The translations under genes and the position numbers were made by a program. From Wenzhouxiangellaceae bacterium (GTDB lineage Bacteria; Pseudomonadota; Gammaproteobacteria; Xanthomonadales; Wenzhouxiangellaceae): DNA of 59,402 bases. The stretch's first letter is position 1; the number at the start of each line of letters is the position of its first letter. Under the pieces are notes generated by a model. That model was not told the DNA's origin. It did no database searches and saw only the letters and a list, made by a program, of their open reading frames with translations. The stretch covers positions 1 to 59,402 of the forward strand of contig REEQ01000095.1 in NCBI GenBank assembly GCA_007695005.1, read 5' to 3'. Positions 48,347 to 56,054 of this stretch are shown piece by piece.

Positions 48347-49284
48347 TGAGCCGAATTCTGATCATTGCCGAGCACGATGGCGCCATTCTGAACGTGGCCA
48401 CTGCCAAGACCCTCACAGGCGCCCGCGCCCTGGGCGTGGATGACATTGATGTGGCCGTCTTTGCCGCCGATCCGGCGGCTGTTGCCGGGCAGGCTGCAGA
48501 GCTCAATGGCGTCAGCCGCGTACTGAGCGTGGCCGGGGCCGATTTCGCCCATCCGCTGGCCGCACGCCTGGCCCCGGAAGTGGCCGCCATGGCGGGCGAT
48601 TACAGTCATATTCTGGCGCCCTCGACCACCTTCGGCAAGGATCTGTTGCCGCGCGCTGCCGCTCTGATCGGCGTCAACCAGGTCTCCGACATCATGGAGG
48701 TGATCGATGCGCGCACCTTCAAGCGCCCGATCTATGCCGGCAACGCCATCGTCACCGTGCGCGTGCCCGAAGGCGGGCCGGTAGTGGCGACCATACGCAC
48801 GGCCTCCTTCGCCGCCAGCGAAGGCGGCGGCTCGGCCAGCATCGAGGAGCGCCAGCCCCAGGCCGGCGACCCCGGCCACACCCGCTTCATCAAGGTTGAA
48901 GGCTCGGATGGCTCGGGTCCGGATTTGTCCTCGGCACCCATCGTGGTCTCGGGCGGTCGCGCCTTGGGCTCGGCCGACAATTTCGCCATCATCTATGGCC
49001 TGGCCAAGAGGATGGGCGCAGCCGTCGGCGCCTCGCGCGCAGCGGTCGATGCCGGCTATGTCCCGAACGAACTGCAGGTCGGCCAGACCGGCAAGATCAT
49101 CGCCCCTGACCTGTACTTCGCCATCGGCATTTCCGGTGCCATCCAGCACCTGACCGGGATCAAGGACGCGGGTACCATTGTTGCCATCAACAAGGACGCC
49201 GAAGCCCCGATCTTCGAAATCGCTGATTTGGGTCTGGTGGGAGATCTGTTCGAAATCATCCCCGAACTCGAAAAAGCCCTTTAA
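48346..49284 (+). CDS. etfA: Electron transfer flavoprotein, alpha subunit
   Basis: The 312-residue protein has the FAD-binding C-terminal domain with [41 protein letters not shown] and [13 protein letters not shown]. Its ATG overlaps the etfB TGA by one base, so the two subunits are cotranslated. A strong hairpin follows. No acyl-CoA dehydrogenase or ETF-QO gene is nearby. Confidence 0.96.
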   Translation: MSRILIIAEHDGAILNVATAKTLTGARALGVDDIDVAVFAADPAAVAGQAAELNGVSRVLSVAGADFAHPLAARLAPEVAAMAGDYSHILAPSTTFGKDLLPRAAALIGVNQVSDIMEVIDARTFKRPIYAGNAIVTVRVPEGGPVVATIRTASFAASEGGGSASIEERQPQAGDPGHTRFIKVEGSDGSGPDLSSAPIVVSGGRALGSADNFAIIYGLAKRMGAAVGASRAAVDAGYVPNELQVGQTGKIIAPDLYFAIGISGAIQHLTGIKDAGTIVAINKDAEAPIFEIADLGLVGDLFEIIPELEKAL

Positions 49285-49310
49285 GATCCAGCCCCAACCA
49301 GGACGCACAG

Positions 49311-49342
49311 GGCGCCCGGCCAAACCTGGCCGGGCGCCTTGC
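49311..49342 (+). terminator. Terminator-like hairpin after etfA
   Basis: GGCGCCCGGCC (49311-49321) and GGCCGGGCGCC (49328-49338) form a perfect 11-bp stem with a 6-base loop. The following T-run is only two bases, so termination may be incomplete or Rho-aided. The inner core CCCGGCC/GGCCGGG is the same as in the rplQ terminator and at 59261. Confidence 0.75.
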
Positions 49343-49445
49343 GCCCCTCACTCCACCACCCACCTTCCTTGCCACAACCCCTGAACCTGCATAAGATCAT
49401 TACCAGTGCAGGGTCCGGAAACACGCCCGAAGCGAGGGATCAAGG

Positions 49446-50699
49446 ATGGTCAGAATCGTTCTGCTGCTTGGCGCCTTATGGCCGCTGGCCCTGGCTGCTG
49501 AACAGCCTGGCTGGAGCTCGGTAGGCTTTGTCGGCGCCCGTGCAGCTGCCGTGGACGCCGAGCGCAGCTGGCTGGAGGGTGGTTTCGGTCGCCTGCCCGG
49601 CGGGGATGAGCGCGGCGACTGGACCGGCTTTGGCAGAGGCGAAGCCCATCTCGGGCTGAAGTTCGATGATCATGTGAGCTGGCGCGCCAAACTGCATGGG
49701 ATAGCACGGCTGGAAGACAGCGATGTGGTCGGAGACGCGCTCGGTATCACCGAGGCCTGGCTGGCCTGGCAGCGCGCGCTGGGACACAGCAAAGAGCTGC
49801 GCGTGCAGGCCGGCTTGTTTTTCTACCCCAGCTCGCAGGAAAATATCGACCCGCTCTGGGGCTCGCCCTATACCCTGACTTATTCGGCGATCAACAGCTG
49901 GATGGCTGAGGAATTCCGCCCGATTGGGCTGGATCTGAACTGGCGCCGCTTTCTGGCTTCCGGCAACGAGTTGTCGTTTGGCGGCACCGTATTTGGCGGC
50001 AACGACACCCTCGGTACCCTGGTTGCCTGGCGCGGCTGGACCATGCACGACCGGCTGAGCGTGTTGGGTGAGCGCCTGGCACTGCCTGACGCCTTTTCGT
50101 TCGAGCCCGGCCAGGTGTTCGGTCAATTTCAGCGCCCGTTCCGGACGACGCCGATTACCCGTGATCTGGACGGTCGACCCGGCTATGCCCTGCGCCTGAA
50201 AGGCGAGCGTCCGGGCCAGTTTGCTGCCCAGCTGGCCTGGATCGACAATCGCGGCGATCGCGATCTGCACGGCCAGGAATATGCCTGGCTGACCCGATTC
50301 TGGCTGGCCGGTGCGCACTGGCAGGCCACCGAGTCGCTGGAGCTGATGGCTGAGTGGACCCTGGGCGAAACCATCATGGGGTTTCCGGGCGAGCCCTGGG
50401 TCAAGACCGAATTCCGCGCACTTTATCTGATGGCTTCCCTGGACACAGGCGTGGGCCGCTGGTCGCTGCGCCATGACCGCTTTCACGCCGATGACCGGCT
50501 CAGCAACCCTGCCTGGGGAATCTTCAACGATCGCGGTCAGGCCTGGACACTGGCCTGGATTCAGCAGCTCGGTGAACGTGCCCGCTTAGGCTTGGAGCTG
50601 CTATGGATGGACAGCGAGCGACCGCTGGCCGTGCAGTCCGGTCGGCCGATGGCTACCGGCGGCCGCATGCTCAGTGTCGACTGGCGCTGGCAGTGGTAA
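49446..50699 (+). CDS. Predicted outer-membrane beta-barrel protein, family not recognised
   Basis: The 417-residue protein has a Sec signal peptide (MVRIVLLLGALWPLALA, cut before AEQ). The mature part alternates short amphipathic strands rich in Trp, Leu and Gly (for example LELMAEWTLGETIMGF and TLAWIQQLGERARLGLELLW). It ends LSVDWRWQW, a terminal strand with an aromatic last residue as in BAM substrates. This supports a porin-like barrel of perhaps 14-18 strands. The stop is 9 bases from the stop of the convergent sensor kinase gene. Substrate and function are unknown. Confidence 0.75.
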   Translation: MVRIVLLLGALWPLALAAEQPGWSSVGFVGARAAAVDAERSWLEGGFGRLPGGDERGDWTGFGRGEAHLGLKFDDHVSWRAKLHGIARLEDSDVVGDALGITEAWLAWQRALGHSKELRVQAGLFFYPSSQENIDPLWGSPYTLTYSAINSWMAEEFRPIGLDLNWRRFLASGNELSFGGTVFGGNDTLGTLVAWRGWTMHDRLSVLGERLALPDAFSFEPGQVFGQFQRPFRTTPITRDLDGRPGYALRLKGERPGQFAAQLAWIDNRGDRDLHGQEYAWLTRFWLAGAHWQATESLELMAEWTLGETIMGFPGEPWVKTEFRALYLMASLDTGVGRWSLRHDRFHADDRLSNPAWGIFNDRGQAWTLAWIQQLGERARLGLELLWMDSERPLAVQSGRPMATGGRMLSVDWRWQW

Positions 50700-50708
50700 C
50701 AGCTGGGC

Positions 50709-53348
50709 TTATTCCGTGCTCAGCTGAACGCGATTGCCGGTGGCGGCCACCGACTGCCGTCTGAGCTGTACCAGTTCGCGCAGCAGGGTATCGACGTCTG
50801 CATAGCGCGCCGTCGGCTCCTTTGCCAGGCAGGTCAGGATGATTCGCTCCAGGGCCTCGGGAACCTCCGGCCAGTCAGCCGAAGGAGGTCTAGGCTGATG
50901 CTGGACATGGGCCATGGCGACGGCCATCGAACTGTCGCCCTCGAACGGTAGCCGGCCGGTGAAAATCTCGCTCATCATGACGCCAGCCGAGTAGATATCG
51001 CTGCGATGGTCGACCGTCTTGCCGAGGATGACCTCCGGGGCCATGTAGTTCGGGGTGCCGATCATGCTGCCGGGCTGTGTCAGTTGACTGGACCCGCCGT
51101 GGGTCTGGCGGGCGATGCCGAAATCCATCAGCAGGGCATTGCCGCGCTGGTCGAGAATGATGTTGGCCGGCTTGATGTCTCGGTGCAGCACACCGGCACG
51201 ATGGGCCGCGCTCAGGCCTTGCAGTACCTGGCTACATACGCGCAAACCCGCAGCCAGCTTCAGACGTCCGGAGCGTTCGAGCAGCTGGGCCAGGGTGATC
51301 CCGCGCACGTACTCCATGGTGATGAAGGGCAGGCCGTCGATTTCCCAGAAATCGTGTGTTCTAAGTACGTTGGGGTGAGTGATGCGCCTGGCCAGGCGAA
51401 TTTCGCTCTTCGTTCTTTCGAGAAAATCGGGGTCGTTCAGAAAGGCCGGCTGCAGCACTTTCATGGCGACAATGTCGTCGAGTTTGCGATCATGGGCCTT
51501 GAATACCGTGCCCATGGCACCGCTGCCCAAGCGGCCCTGGATTTCGAAGCGCTCACCAAGCACGCTGCCCGCTCTGGGCATGGCCGCGGCAGCGGCGGCC
51601 GGTGTCGCCTTGCGCGGCAGCATGGCCGTAGCCTCGGGATCGCTGGCCGGCAGTGACTTCAGCCAGTAGAACTTCTTGCCGGTCTGGTGGCCCTGGGTGA
51701 CGCCGATCTCCGCGCCGGCCGGGCGCAGGTCCTTGTGTACAGCCTCATGAGCTGTCGGCGATAGCAGAAGCCGGCCCGGCCCCGCTTCCCTGAGCAGGCG
51801 TTCACAGTGGAATACCGGTTTGCCCGAAATCAGGTGGTTGCTGTTGCTTTCCAGATCGATACTGCAGCTGATGATCTCGCCACTGGCCAAGGCCATGGCC
51901 GGGGCGGCCGGGTTCTCGCGAGCGCCTTCCAGCAGTGCGCCCAGGCAGTGCACCAGGCCTTGACGATTATCCGGCTTGAAGATCAGGTAAACGCGGGCGC
52001 TGCCGCCTGGCACGAGGCTGGCATCGAAGTGCAGCGACCACTGGGTAAGCGTCTCCAGCCAGCTTTCCAGGGTTTTCATGGCCGATGCGCCGGCGTCGTC
52101 GCCGACCGCTCGCCACTGCAGGGCCAGCACTCGCGCCGGACCCGATTCCGGGGCGGCCAGCTGTGGACCCGAGGGCGACGATTCGACCGGTTCGGCCGGT
52201 CGATCGTCGTCCAGGTGCCGCGACAGGTCGGACACATAGCCGGCAATTTCCTGCTGCTCGCGCAGATCGGCCAGCAAGCGACTGATCGCGCGGGCCAGGG
52301 TGGCTACTTCGTCCTTGCCGCTTAAGCTGATGCTTTGGTCATAGTCACCCTGGGCGGCCTTGTCGGCTACGCCGGCCAACGCCGAAACTGGGCGGGCAAT
52401 GCGCCGGGCCACGATAATCGACAGGATCAGGGCAAGCAGCACTGCACCCATGCCGGCTGCGATCAGACCGTTCTGAACGGCCCGATAGCCGGCCAGGCGC
52501 GCATCGAGCGAGTCGATCGTCAGGGCGGCACCCAGTACGGTGCCGCCTGCATCAAAGATCGGTTCGGCCCGCGCCACCCAGTTCTCGCCACCAAAGTTCA
52601 CATCCAGGCGATCAACGGTCTGGCCGTTGCGCAGACGCGTCAGGACAGGTCCGGACAGCATCGCCAGCACGCGTTCGCTGCTGGGCAGGTCCAAGGTGCT
52701 GGCGACCAGCGATGGCCCGCGCTCGGTCAAGGTAACGAACACGGTATCGATGCCGGTCACGCGCTTGATGCCGGCCGCGACCTCGTCATCCAGCAACAGC
52801 CCGCTGACCAGGAAGCCGACCAGCTCGAAAGCCGTGGTCACCGGTACCACGGCGGCGTTGTAAAGGCGGTTGCCTTCGCGCCAGGGGCCATAGTCCGGCA
52901 TCAGATCCTCCATGACCGTGGCCACCAGCGGATGATCGGCGCGCGATTCTCGCGCCGGTTCCGGACGGTCGGTTCGCACCAGTACCCGTCCGTCGGCGTC
53001 CAGCATCATTGCGAAATCAAAGCCCATCTCGCGCCGGCGTTCGTCAACCTGGTCGAGGATGGAACGCACATCCACCTGGCGCTCTTCACCCAGACCGCCG
53101 CGTATCGCCTCCACCAGATAGGCGGTGAAATGCGGATCGGCAGCAATCAGGTCGCTGGTCAGGGCGACTTCGCGCGCCGTACTGGACTGCAGGTAGCGTT
53201 GAAATGCCTGACTGGAGGACAGCGAGGCGCTGACCGCCGAATCCGCCACCCGCTGCCCGACCAGCCAGGCACCGCCCACGGCCAGAACCACAGCCAGCGT
53301 GACCATCGCGACGGTCAGGATGGCAATTCGGGAGGCCAGTGAATGCAT
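50709..53348 (-). CDS. Membrane sensor Ser/Thr kinase: Cache-like, HAMP, degenerate cyclase-like and kinase domains
   Basis: The protein is about 879 residues. TM1 (about 5-30) and TM2 (about 290-312) enclose a periplasmic region of some 255 residues that looks like a double Cache sensor. A HAMP linker (about 310-360) follows. Residues about 415-580 resemble a class III nucleotidyl cyclase (ASGEIISCSIDLESN, then ISGKPVFHCERL and GRLLLSPTAHEAV) but lack the metal-binding aspartates. The C-terminus (about 600-860) is a complete Ser/Thr kinase: GSGAMGTVF, VAMKVL, HRDIKPANI, DFG, APE. A TTG at 53390 is an alternative start. It follows the cupredoxin gene by 56 bases. Confidence 0.85.
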   Translation of the reverse strand: MHSLASRIAILTVAMVTLAVVLAVGGAWLVGQRVADSAVSASLSSSQAFQRYLQSSTAREVALTSDLIAADPHFTAYLVEAIRGGLGEERQVDVRSILDQVDERRREMGFDFAMMLDADGRVLVRTDRPEPARESRADHPLVATVMEDLMPDYGPWREGNRLYNAAVVPVTTAFELVGFLVSGLLLDDEVAAGIKRVTGIDTVFVTLTERGPSLVASTLDLPSSERVLAMLSGPVLTRLRNGQTVDRLDVNFGGENWVARAEPIFDAGGTVLGAALTIDSLDARLAGYRAVQNGLIAAGMGAVLLALILSIIVARRIARPVSALAGVADKAAQGDYDQSISLSGKDEVATLARAISRLLADLREQQEIAGYVSDLSRHLDDDRPAEPVESSPSGPQLAAPESGPARVLALQWRAVGDDAGASAMKTLESWLETLTQWSLHFDASLVPGGSARVYLIFKPDNRQGLVHCLGALLEGARENPAAPAMALASGEIISCSIDLESNSNHLISGKPVFHCERLLREAGPGRLLLSPTAHEAVHKDLRPAGAEIGVTQGHQTGKKFYWLKSLPASDPEATAMLPRKATPAAAAAAMPRAGSVLGERFEIQGRLGSGAMGTVFKAHDRKLDDIVAMKVLQPAFLNDPDFLERTKSEIRLARRITHPNVLRTHDFWEIDGLPFITMEYVRGITLAQLLERSGRLKLAAGLRVCSQVLQGLSAAHRAGVLHRDIKPANIILDQRGNALLMDFGIARQTHGGSSQLTQPGSMIGTPNYMAPEVILGKTVDHRSDIYSAGVMMSEIFTGRLPFEGDSSMAVAMAHVQHQPRPPSADWPEVPEALERIILTCLAKEPTARYADVDTLLRELVQLRRQSVAATGNRVQLSTE

Positions 53349-53404
53349 GATTTTGTGGTCATTTGGCAGATCGGGCTCAGTGTATCCCAAGCCTGCCCCA
53401 ACAG

Positions 53405-54106
53405 TCAGTAGCGACCGCGCCGGACCGGGCGCCGGACTCGCTCTCGCTGTTGGCCCAGTTGGCGAACGGTCAGCTGTAGTTCAGTGATGCCGATGTCGAT
53501 GCGCCTATCGGCGATGGTCTGCTCCAGTTGCATCGGCTCTGCGCGCTCATGCCACAGCGTCAGGCGGCCAGGGCCCGGTGGCAGGCCAGATAGCGTGAAA
53601 CGACCATCGCCGTCAGGAACCACGAAGTGCGGGGTATCGAGCACCACGATATGGGCTGACATCGCCGGGTGCACATTGCAGAACACCCGTACCAGTCCGG
53701 GCTGATCGAAACGGTGGATCTTGCCTTCGCTGCGTCCATACAGGCCGAGATCAAAGGCGTTGTTGGCCGAGGTCGAGAAAACGTTGTGCAGGATGGGATC
53801 TTCATTTGGGAAGATTACTTCGGTGCCGGCAGTGACGACCAGTACTCGCGGCTCAAACTGGCGGCGGCGCGTGGTCATGATCAATGGCTCTGCCGTGGCC
53901 TCGACAAACGCACCGGCGCCGGGCTCGAAATAAACCACCGCCTGACGAAACTCATCTGGGTCCTTGAGTGCTGCGCCGTCTTCAATCAGGATCAGCTGGC
54001 CGCTGATGCTGCCTGCGCCTTGCGCCCTGGCAGGCTGCGCCACAAGCAGTCCTGCCAGCACAAACAATGCGATCAGTAGCGTTGCCGGGTTGAGCGTTTG
54101 GGGCAC
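53405..54106 (-). CDS. Secreted cupredoxin-like (methylamine utilisation type) protein
   Basis: The 233-residue protein has a signal peptide ending PARA. A cupredoxin domain contains all four type 1 copper ligands: His in PILHNVFS and Cys, His and Met in FCNVHPAM (C-x2-H-x2-M). A short beta-rich tail (about residues 160-205, DGDGRFTLSGLPPGPGRLTL) resembles a carboxypeptidase-regulatory-like domain, followed by a basic end. The best start is GTG at 54106, 6 bases after AGCAGG; the open frame runs on to 54229 inside the DUF2061 gene. It precedes the sensor kinase on the same strand. Confidence 0.8.
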   Translation of the reverse strand: MPQTLNPATLLIALFVLAGLLVAQPARAQGAGSISGQLILIEDGAALKDPDEFRQAVVYFEPGAGAFVEATAEPLIMTTRRRQFEPRVLVVTAGTEVIFPNEDPILHNVFSTSANNAFDLGLYGRSEGKIHRFDQPGLVRVFCNVHPAMSAHIVVLDTPHFVVPDGDGRFTLSGLPPGPGRLTLWHERAEPMQLEQTIADRRIDIGITELQLTVRQLGQQRERVRRPVRRGRY

Positions 54107-54143
54107 AGATTGCCTGCTGACATGACGACCCAGGATCGTAACA

Positions 54144-54359
54144 TCAGGAGGTGGCCACGGCGTCGCCAGTTGCGCGGCTTTGTTTCGTCGTCCAGCGCTC
54201 CCAGACTTTTTCATGAAAGAAATACGCAATGGTGTTGACCACCGGCTCGATCAGTGCCACGGCGCCACCCAGGGCCAGGCTGCCGGTCATCAGATAAACC
54301 ACACTGAAAGCTACCAGCATGTGCACAATGGCAAAGGAAACTGTTTTCTTGCGAGCCAT
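54144..54359 (-). CDS. DUF2061 small membrane protein
   Basis: The 71-residue protein starts MARKKTVSFAIVHMLVAFSV and has two membrane helices followed by the conserved HEKVWERW. This is the DUF2061 pattern. GGAGG lies 8 bases before the ATG, an excellent ribosome site. Function is unknown. It lies upstream of the cupredoxin gene on the same strand, 37 bases apart. Confidence 0.88.
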   Translation of the reverse strand: MARKKTVSFAIVHMLVAFSVVYLMTGSLALGGAVALIEPVVNTIAYFFHEKVWERWTTKQSRATGDAVATS

Positions 54360-54451
54360 ATTGAATACCTCCGTCGATTGTCTGAAACGATAACCACTCT
54401 CAACATGATTAGTCCAAGTGATTGTATTGATGATTTTGATAGGGCGCCGCT

Positions 54452-54943
54452 ATGACCAGGCTTTGCACCATTCGGGCAGCCAAGCGCGGTGACGAAGCGC
54501 TGCTGCTGGAGTTGATCCGTGAACTGGCCGTCTATGAGCGGCTGGAGAATGAGGTCGTTGCCGATGAATCCCTGCTCGGCAAAGCCCTGTTCGGCCCCGA
54601 GCCCATCGCCCATGCCCTGATCGCCAAATACGGAGGCGAAGCGGCCGGTTTTGCCCTGTATTTCTTCAATTTCTCCACTTTCCTGGGGCGTCCCGGCCTG
54701 TACCTGGAAGACCTTTTCGTCCGCGAGCCGCTGCGTGGTCACGGCATCGGCAAAGCGCTGCTCCTGCACCTCGCCGGCCTGGCCCATCAGCGAGGCTGCG
54801 GTCGTATGGAGTGGTGTGTTCTGGACTGGAACCAGCCGGCGATCGATTTCTATCGCTCGCTGGGCGCGGTGCCGATGGATGAGTGGACGGTGTTCAGGCT
54901 CGATCGGGGGGCGTTGGAGAGCTTGGCAGGACCGAAGCGGTGA
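54452..54943 (+). CDS. GNAT family acetyltransferase, SSAT-like
   Basis: The 163-residue protein has the acetyl-CoA loop VREPLRGHGIGKALL and the strand YLEDLFV, and the pattern LVLDWN-like WCVLDWNQPAIDFY seen in diamine (spermidine/spermine) acetyltransferase-like GNATs. The substrate is not established. It is divergent from the DUF2061 gene, 92 bases away; no clear promoter pair was found in that gap. Confidence 0.83.
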   Translation: MTRLCTIRAAKRGDEALLLELIRELAVYERLENEVVADESLLGKALFGPEPIAHALIAKYGGEAAGFALYFFNFSTFLGRPGLYLEDLFVREPLRGHGIGKALLLHLAGLAHQRGCGRMEWCVLDWNQPAIDFYRSLGAVPMDEWTVFRLDRGALESLAGPKR

Positions 54944-55030
54944 GAGGGAACAGGGAAGGGGATGGGTGGCAGGTTTTTCCTCATCCCTCTCACGTCTCAC
55001 GTGTTCCCTTTCTTCTCACGTTGCCCGGAC
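54944..55030. repeat. Imperfect inverted repeat with G/A and C/T arms
   Basis: GTGAGAGGGA (about 54941-54950) pairs perfectly with TCCCTCTCAC (about 54983-54992). A second pairing of AGGGAAC with GTTCCCT (about 55001-55007) is possible, and CACGTCTCACGTG adds a short internal repeat. It lies between the GNAT and the RND genes and may act as terminator of the first. The arm composition is like 31028-31118 and 59140-59215. Confidence 0.45.
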
Positions 55031-55039
55031 TCGACCGCA

Positions 55040-55045
55040 TACAAT
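55040..55045 (+). promoter_or_regulatory. -10 box of the RND efflux operon
   Basis: TACAAT at 55040-55045 ends 7 bases before the ATG at 55053, so transcription would begin at or next to the start codon. No good -35 was found at standard spacing. Confidence 0.4.
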
Positions 55046-55052
55046 ACGCGCT

Positions 55053-56048
55053 ATGAAGCGTTGGCTAATTTCCGTCCTGATCCTGGCGTGTTTTCCGGCC
55101 CTCGCTGTCGAGCCCGTTACGGTTGTCACTTACGCCGATATCGCTGTTTATCTGGACCGCCAGGCGGCGGCGCAGGTCGAGAGTCTGGATGAGGCGCGCC
55201 TGTCGGCCCAGGTCAGTGCCACGGTCCAGCGGATACCTGTCCGGCCAGGACAGACGGTGGCGGCCGGCGAGCTGTTGCTGGAGCTGGACCCGGCCGACTT
55301 CCAGATCCAGGTCAACGCCGCCCGGGCTCGCCTGGAGGGGGCTGATGCCGCGCTTGACATGGCCCGACTGCGGGTCGAGCGCGCCCGCCGTCTGGCACCG
55401 CAGAATTTCGTTTCCGAAGACCAGCTGCTGGAAGCCGAAACCCGCTACCGCCAGGCCCAGGCCGAGCATGAAGGCGCCCGCCAGGAGCTGATCTCGGCAG
55501 AGCTTGCCCTGGATCGCACCCGCATCATCGCGCCGTTCGCCGCCGTCCTTACCGAGCGCCTGATTGGCGTGGGCGCGCTGGCTGCGCCCGGTACGCCGCT
55601 ACTTGAGCTGGTTGCGGTCGACGAGCTGGAGGTAGTCGCCGGAATTTCCCCGGAAATGGCCGACGGGCTGACGGCGGCTGAGTCGGTGCATTTTGAAAGT
55701 GGCGGTCGCAGCGAGCCGGTAGCGCTGTTGCGTCTCGCCCCGGTACTTACCCGGGGCGGCCGCAACCGCCAGGCCCGCCTGGGTTTTGTCGCTGCCAGCC
55801 TGCCGGCCGGCAGCGAAGGTCGGATTCGATGGACCGACCCGCGCCCGTCGCTGCCGGCCCAGTTCATTGTCCAGCGCCATGGCCAGCTCGGCGTGATGCT
55901 GCTGGCCGACGATGGGTCGGCTGAATTTCTGCCCTTGCCCGAGGCCGATGCCGGTCGCCCGCATTTGCTGGATCTGCCCGGCGACACGCAGCTGATTGAT
56001 GATGGTCGGCGCCGGGTCAGCCCCGGTCAGCGCGTCCGCATTCGCTGA
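55053..56048 (+). CDS. RND efflux periplasmic adaptor (membrane fusion protein)
   Basis: The 331-residue protein has a signal peptide (about residues 1-18) and the adaptor pattern. A first half-lipoyl strand (SATVQRIPVRPGQTVAAGELL) is followed by an alpha-hairpin (about 85-155, ARLEGADAALDMARLRVERA), then the second half-lipoyl part DRTRIIAPFAAVLTERLIGV and beta-barrel domains. It links the RND permease to an outer-membrane channel; no TolC-like gene is adjacent. The open frame extends far upstream, but the ATG at 55053 begins the signal peptide. It ends 6 bases before the permease gene. Confidence 0.88.
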   Translation: MKRWLISVLILACFPALAVEPVTVVTYADIAVYLDRQAAAQVESLDEARLSAQVSATVQRIPVRPGQTVAAGELLLELDPADFQIQVNAARARLEGADAALDMARLRVERARRLAPQNFVSEDQLLEAETRYRQAQAEHEGARQELISAELALDRTRIIAPFAAVLTERLIGVGALAAPGTPLLELVAVDELEVVAGISPEMADGLTAAESVHFESGGRSEPVALLRLAPVLTRGGRNRQARLGFVAASLPAGSEGRIRWTDPRPSLPAQFIVQRHGQLGVMLLADDGSAEFLPLPEADAGRPHLLDLPGDTQLIDDGRRRVSPGQRVRIR

Positions 56049-56054
56049 CATCCC

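Noticed and set aside
52335-53342. A 335-codon plus-strand frame opposite the sensor kinase
   Set aside because: It is a shadow of the kinase gene, whose domains are convincing; this frame has none.
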